Under the pieces are notes generated by a model that saw only the letters and a program-made list of their open reading frames with translations, searched no databases and had not been told where the DNA came from. From assembly GCF_003003265.1 (NCBI RefSeq), contig NZ_PVTL01000002.1, positions 124,001 to 188,000 on the forward strand: a stretch of 64,000 bases of DNA. Reading direction: 5' to 3'. The stretch is from Glaciihabitans tibetensis (GTDB taxonomy: Bacteria; Actinomycetota; Actinomycetes; Actinomycetales; Microbacteriaceae). The position numbers and the translations under genes are program-made. Below are positions 60,189 to 64,000 of the stretch, piece by piece (the first letter of the stretch is position 1; each line of letters begins with the position of its first letter).

Positions 60189-63100
60189 ATGAAGAACGCC
60201 CCGAAAACAATCGCCTGGGTGGCAACCGCCGCCCTGGCAGCCGGAGGACTATTCGTGCCTCTCGCAGCAACGGCAGCAGAACCGCAGGGCGACGTGCTGC
60301 AGGTCGATTTCTCTGCGCCCACCGGCGACTTCCGGGGTGGGGCCACCGGCACCCTGTACGGGTTCGGAGACGAGGGTGCTCCCACCCAGGCGGTGATTAA
60401 CGGAGCACACATCACAAATACGTCGCAGAAGGCGCCGTACGGCACACAGCATCCCAGCGGCGATTCCCTGAAGGTCGAAGATGGGTTCTTCGACAAACAC
60501 GGCGAAGACATGTACATCTACACGCAGGACTACTATCCCGACTGGGCATACAACGGCGGTGTTCGTCCGGGCGACACCCGCACCTACAACCAGGCTGATG
60601 GCACCTACACGTCGCAGCCGAATGGAACGTGGGACTACCTTGAGGTGGTCGAGTTTGTCACTGAGGCGGTCGCGACATCATCGAGCAGCCCGGCCGACTA
60701 CGTGCACATTCCTTTTAACGAACCGGATGCCGGCAACTGGTATGCCAACTGGGCGACGATGAAAAACACTTTCCTCGCCGACTGGGAGGCGGTGTACACC
60801 ACCATCCAAGAGGTCTACGAGCGGCATGGCCTTGGGCATGCGCGAATTGGAGGACCGGGGGATGCCGCGTACCGCTCGGCCCGCACAGGCGACATCCTCA
60901 CCTTCGCCCAGTCCACCGGGACGCTGCCGGACATCATGATCTGGCACGAACTTGGCATCGACAACCTCGCGACGTTCCGCTCGCACCTCGACGACTACCG
61001 CGGCCTCGAAACGGCGAGGGGGATCGACCCGATTGCGGTGAACATCACGGAATTCGGCATGCTCCGCGACATGGGAACACCCGGTCAGCTGATTCAGTGG
61101 TTGGCCATGTTTGAGGATGAGAAGGTAGACGCGCAGACGGCCTACTGGAATTACGCCGGCAACCTCTCCGACAACAGCGCGCGCACAAACTCAGCCAACG
61201 GAGGCTGGTGGATGTTTAAGTGGTACGGGGATTTGGAAGGCAGCGAAACCGTCGCGGTCACCCCGCCGCAGCTCAACGTCGCCGACACCCTGCAGGGCAT
61301 AGCCGCGGTAGACACCATCAACAAACGTGCGACCGTGCTCTACGGCGGCACAGACGAATCGAGCGTTGGGCTGGATCTGTCCGGAATCGACACCGCAGTA
61401 TTCGGTGACATGGTTGATGTCGAGGTTCGCGAGGCGACCCTGTCGGGTGCTGAAGGACTCCAGGGCACACCCCGGGTGGTGCTCGCCCTCGACGACGTCG
61501 CACTGTCCAACGGAACCCTCAACATCTCCGTGCCAAGCTACGACAGGTACGCGGCCTACCAGGTCATCATCACCCCACAACTGGATCGCGCCGTTGTGGC
61601 CGATCCGGTCTGGTCGGCGAGTATCGAGGCCGAAGACACCGCGCTTACGTCGGCGACCGCCGACACGCAGGATCCGTTGAGTGGCGGAGGCTGGAAATTC
61701 CTCGCGTCGCATGGCCGCGACGTTGGCTCGTTCAACCGGGCAAGCTCGAAGGCCGACTGGACGGTGACCGTTCCGCGGGACGGTACCTACCGGTTCCAAG
61801 TCATCGGGGCGACCCCCGGCGTTCCGGGACGGCATGCGTTGTTTGTCGACGGAGCCCACAACCAGACCGTGCAGTACACCGCCGATCTTGCGTTGACCGC
61901 AACCCAAAAATGGCAGTACCGCGGCAGCTCTGAGGTGTCGGTGAACCTGACAGCCGGCGAGCATCTACTGTCGCTGCGCGCAAGCGAAAATGGCACGCAG
62001 GTTCTGCCCAACTCGGACATCACCCTCGACAAGTTTGTGCTTACCGACATCACCGACGGCGAACCCACAACCTACCCGGCCTCAACTCTCCGATACTACG
62101 GCGGGGCCGCGGTCGACTTCGACACGGAGGGCGCTCGCGGGTACGGCAGTGTGCGTGGCTCCGATCAGAGAATCGACGTCTACGCGGACGCGTGGCAGAG
62201 CGGGTATTACGATGTCGCCGTCGATTACCGCACCAGCAAGGCGTCCACCATCACCGTCAGTGTGAATGGTCGCGACGTCACCACCCTTGAGGCCTCTGGC
62301 GGCAATGGCTGGAGGTCCACCGCACGGCTCCACCTCACCCAGGGCATCAATGAGATAGAGCTGCGGTCGAAAAAGGGTGCGCTGATCAAGCAGGTCACGA
62401 CGACCCGGATTGCGTCCGCTGACACTGCCGCGGTCACGGTCGAGGCGGAGAACGCGACACTGCGCGGGGCCGCCGCCGTCGCCAGCATCGGGAGCAGCAC
62501 CGGAACCAACGTTTCTGGTGGGCGCTACGTCGGCTACGTAGGAAACGGCGCAGCCAACACCCTCGAAATCGAGCGCGCAGCGGGCATCAACACAGCGGGT
62601 GCATACAACGTGACCGTCGCATACTCGAACGCGGAGCTCAGCGGGGCACACGACTACAACCCCCAGGTTGTCGATCGCCGCATCGATGTGAGTGAAGGCG
62701 CCGTGAGCGAAGGGGGTGTTGCGGGCAGCGCGGGAAGCGCCTACTTCCGGTACACCTACTCGTGGAATAGCTTCTGGGAACGCACCATCCCCGTGACACT
62801 CACCACCGCCACCGATCCGCTGGTGTTCGGCAACACAACCGCGTACACACCGAACATCGACAGGGTGACGATCGCTCCCGTGGTTCTGGGAACACCCACA
62901 ACGGTTGCCACCGGCCCCACGGCACCGCTGTCGACGGTGCCGCTGGCTGTCAACGCGAAGTCTCAATGCATCAACGGCGCGGTCTCGGTCGCGGTGTATG
63001 CGCTGAACACGGCGACCGCCAAGGCGGACATCAGGCTGACCACCGGATTCGGTGACAAGAAGTTCACCGGAATCACGCCGGGTTCTGCGGCGTACAACCT

Positions 63101-63224
63101 ATTTGCCACGGGCGCCACGTCGATTGACGCAGGAACCGCGACGGTTGCGGGCTACACCTGGATCAAGGGTTCCGGCTCCTACAGCACCTACCGGGCGCCC
63201 TACGCGGCGATCAGCTGTGATTGA
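60189..63224 (+). CDS. Secreted modular glycoside hydrolase (GH39-like) with CBM35-type modules
   Basis: 1011 residues from ATG 60189. A signal peptide (residues 1-30, cleavage near ATAAEP) is followed by a TIM-barrel glycosidase domain (about 35-370) with the clan GH-A pair: acid/base Glu178 in IPFNEPDAGNW and nucleophile Glu288 in VNITEFGM. A beta-sandwich (about 385-470) follows, then three CBM-like modules, two starting SIEAEDTALTSA and VTVEAENATLRGA in CBM35 style, and a C-terminal actinobacterial domain with a Cys pair (SQCINGAVS, AISCD). No anchor is present. GH39 is a judgement from the NEP/TEFG pattern and context. It is divergent from and probably co-regulated with the alpha-galactoside importer operon. 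Confidence 0.82.
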   Translation: MKNAPKTIAWVATAALAAGGLFVPLAATAAEPQGDVLQVDFSAPTGDFRGGATGTLYGFGDEGAPTQAVINGAHITNTSQKAPYGTQHPSGDSLKVEDGFFDKHGEDMYIYTQDYYPDWAYNGGVRPGDTRTYNQADGTYTSQPNGTWDYLEVVEFVTEAVATSSSSPADYVHIPFNEPDAGNWYANWATMKNTFLADWEAVYTTIQEVYERHGLGHARIGGPGDAAYRSARTGDILTFAQSTGTLPDIMIWHELGIDNLATFRSHLDDYRGLETARGIDPIAVNITEFGMLRDMGTPGQLIQWLAMFEDEKVDAQTAYWNYAGNLSDNSARTNSANGGWWMFKWYGDLEGSETVAVTPPQLNVADTLQGIAAVDTINKRATVLYGGTDESSVGLDLSGIDTAVFGDMVDVEVREATLSGAEGLQGTPRVVLALDDVALSNGTLNISVPSYDRYAAYQVIITPQLDRAVVADPVWSASIEAEDTALTSATADTQDPLSGGGWKFLASHGRDVGSFNRASSKADWTVTVPRDGTYRFQVIGATPGVPGRHALFVDGAHNQTVQYTADLALTATQKWQYRGSSEVSVNLTAGEHLLSLRASENGTQVLPNSDITLDKFVLTDITDGEPTTYPASTLRYYGGAAVDFDTEGARGYGSVRGSDQRIDVYADAWQSGYYDVAVDYRTSKASTITVSVNGRDVTTLEASGGNGWRSTARLHLTQGINEIELRSKKGALIKQVTTTRIASADTAAVTVEAENATLRGAAAVASIGSSTGTNVSGGRYVGYVGNGAANTLEIERAAGINTAGAYNVTVAYSNAELSGAHDYNPQVVDRRIDVSEGAVSEGGVAGSAGSAYFRYTYSWNSFWERTIPVTLTTATDPLVFGNTTAYTPNIDRVTIAPVVLGTPTTVATGPTAPLSTVPLAVNAKSQCINGAVSVAVYALNTATAKADIRLTTGFGDKKFTGITPGSAAYNLFATGATSIDAGTATVAGYTWIKGSGSYSTYRAPYAAISCD

Positions 63225-63246
63225 CCAGTTGCCAGAACACGCCTGG

Positions 63247-63328
63247 TGCGGAAGAAGGGACTTGAACCCTCACGCCTTTCGGCACAGGTACCTAAAACCT
63301 GCGTGTATACCAATTTCACCACTCCCGC
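63247..63328 (-). tRNA. tRNA-Leu (UAG)
   Basis: An 82-nt class II tRNA on the minus strand without encoded CCA. The acceptor stem GCGGGAG pairs with CTTCCGC (one G-T), the anticodon loop is TTTAGGT within the stem CAGGT/ACCTG, a long variable arm (GCCGAAAGGC) is present, and the T-arm is GAGGGTTCAAGTCCCTT. Confidence 0.93.
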
Positions 63329-63355
63329 GAGCGACTCAAGTGTAGCCGGGCGAGC

Positions 63356-63391
63356 AGCGGCTGCCGTCCTACGGTGAGGGCGGCAGCCGCT
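63356..63391. other. 11-bp inverted repeat upstream of the secretion ATPase gene
   Basis: AGCGGCTGCCG (63356-63366) and CGGCAGCCGCT (63381-63391) are perfectly complementary with a 14-nt loop. No T-run follows on either side. It lies between tRNA-Leu and the TadA-type gene. Confidence 0.6.
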
Positions 63392-63422
63392 GATGTCGGT
63401 TGGTGGCGGCTGTGACGACGGC

Positions 63423-63431
63423 TGTGGATAA
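63423..63431 (-). promoter_or_regulatory. Single consensus DnaA box
   Basis: TGTGGATAA on the plus strand is TTATCCACA, the perfect DnaA-box consensus, on the minus strand. It lies 39 bp before the ATG of the secretion ATPase. No second box was seen next to it, so it is not an origin. Confidence 0.5.
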
Positions 63432-63469
63432 CTTTTTTCCGGCGCGCCCATTTCGGTGACACTGTCTCC

Positions 63470-64000
63470 ATGAGCCGCGCGATCTCGATCATCACCGACC
63501 GCGTACGGGAGCGCGTGCAGCGTGACGGCGTCGACCTGTCGCTGAATCGCCACCTCGCCGACCGCTACGTGCGCGACGAAGTGAAGCTCTACAGCGAGCG
63601 GGCTCTCGGCGGCTCGCTTCCGCTCCTGGCCGACGAGGCCAGCGCCACCAACGAGGTGCTGGCGACGCTCACCGGCTTCGGGGTGTTGCAGCCCTACCTC
63701 GACGACCCTGAGATCGAGGAGATCTGGATCAATGAGCCCAGCCGGGTGTTTGTCGCCCGCCACGGCGTCGCTGAGTTGCTGGATCTCACACTGACCGAGG
63801 GCCAGGTTCGCGATTTAGTCGAGCGGATGCTGCAGTCCTCCGGTCGCCGGGTTGATCTGAGCTCGCCCTTCGTTGACGCCTCCCTGCCGGACGGTTCCCG
63901 CCTGCACGTCGTCATTCCCGACATCACCCGCGCGCACTTCGCTGTCAACATCCGCAAGTTCAGCCGTCGCATCCGCACGCTCCAACACCTCGTCGAACTG
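63470..64000 (+). CDS. TadA/CpaF-family secretion ATPase (3' end outside window)
   Basis: The first 177 residues from ATG 63470 (MSRAISIITDRVRERVQRDG) are visible and the frame stays open to the window end. EVLATLTGFGVLQPYLDDPE then IEEIWINEPSRVFVARHG, and RVDLSSPFVDASLPDGSRLH with VNIRKFSRR are the N-terminal and linker features of CpaF/TadA ATPases that drive Flp/tad pilus assembly. The Walker motifs lie beyond the window. The remaining tad genes would be expected downstream. Confidence 0.92.
   Translation, partial: MSRAISIITDRVRERVQRDGVDLSLNRHLADRYVRDEVKLYSERALGGSLPLLADEASATNEVLATLTGFGVLQPYLDDPEIEEIWINEPSRVFVARHGVAELLDLTLTEGQVRDLVERMLQSSGRRVDLSSPFVDASLPDGSRLHVVIPDITRAHFAVNIRKFSRRIRTLQHLVEL

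Noticed and set aside
63356-63391. Rho-independent terminator after the secreted glycosidase
   Set aside because: The stem is good but the loop is 14 nt, no T-run follows, and it is 130 bp from the stop with a tRNA gene between.

Overview
The window is high-GC (visibly GC-rich third positions, GTG and TTG starts, TANNNT -10 boxes, leaderless-looking genes) and reads as a chromosome segment of an actinobacterium, most likely Microbacteriaceae. No transposase, integrase, phage gene or CRISPR array was found. Gene order at the left end (two RecB-nuclease-bearing UvrD-like helicases, nudC, uvrD2, an E1-like protein, a zincin, a PDZ-Lon protease, a UPF0182 protein) parallels from memory the Rv3202c-Rv3193c neighbourhood of Mycobacterium tuberculosis, so this part is conserved actinobacterial core.

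Layout. 1-9 kb: DNA-repair helicases AdnA-like (5'-truncated by the window edge) and AdnB-like, a kinase-like phosphotransferase, NAD pyrophosphatase and UvrD2. 8.9-15.5 kb: E1/cyclodehydratase-like protein, zincin, secreted-side Lon-like protease, UPF0182 membrane protein. 15.75 kb: initiator tRNA-Met between two very strong hairpins. 15.9-23.6 kb: a complete mannitol PTS island (regulator, IIB-like protein, HPr, EI, MtlA, MtlF, MtlD) that carries the general PTS phosphocarriers. 23.6-29.9 kb: nitrilase-family hydrolase, a three-gene receiver/receiver/histidine-kinase cassette, aminotransferase, HtrA protease. 30-38.8 kb: a cell-wall polyol-phosphate (teichoic-acid-type) polymer cluster: GT2, three CDP-glycerol-transferase-type proteins, TagGH-type ABC exporter and a nucleotidyltransferase. 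38.9-45.3 kb: ABC exporter, DUF3039, pncB, murI-rph-rdgB. 45.3-48.3 kb: lactate dehydrogenase, manganese importer mntH with its DtxR-family regulator mntR. 48.3-52 kb: DesKR-type two-component system divergent from an ABC-2 exporter. 52-53.4 kb: HEAT-repeat and DedA proteins. 53.4-63.2 kb: a carbohydrate locus: LacI regulator, ABC importer, GH36 alpha-galactosidase, and a divergent 1011-residue secreted modular glycosidase. The end holds tRNA-Leu(UAG) and the start of a TadA/CpaF secretion ATPase cut by the window edge.

The most interesting signals are (i) 13-17 bp tandem repeats that begin at gene ends in convergent junctions, each unit tending to carry a stop codon, often on both strands; (ii) the alpha-galactoside locus with four copies of one LacI-type operator in a 272-bp divergent promoter, whose gene content suggests stepwise use of an alpha-galactosyl-capped plant polysaccharide; (iii) a probable MntR operator spanning the start codon of a leaderless mntH; (iv) a cyclodehydratase-like protein with no peptide-modification partner. 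Functions are assigned from recognisable motifs in the translated sequence and from gene context; no database search was run.
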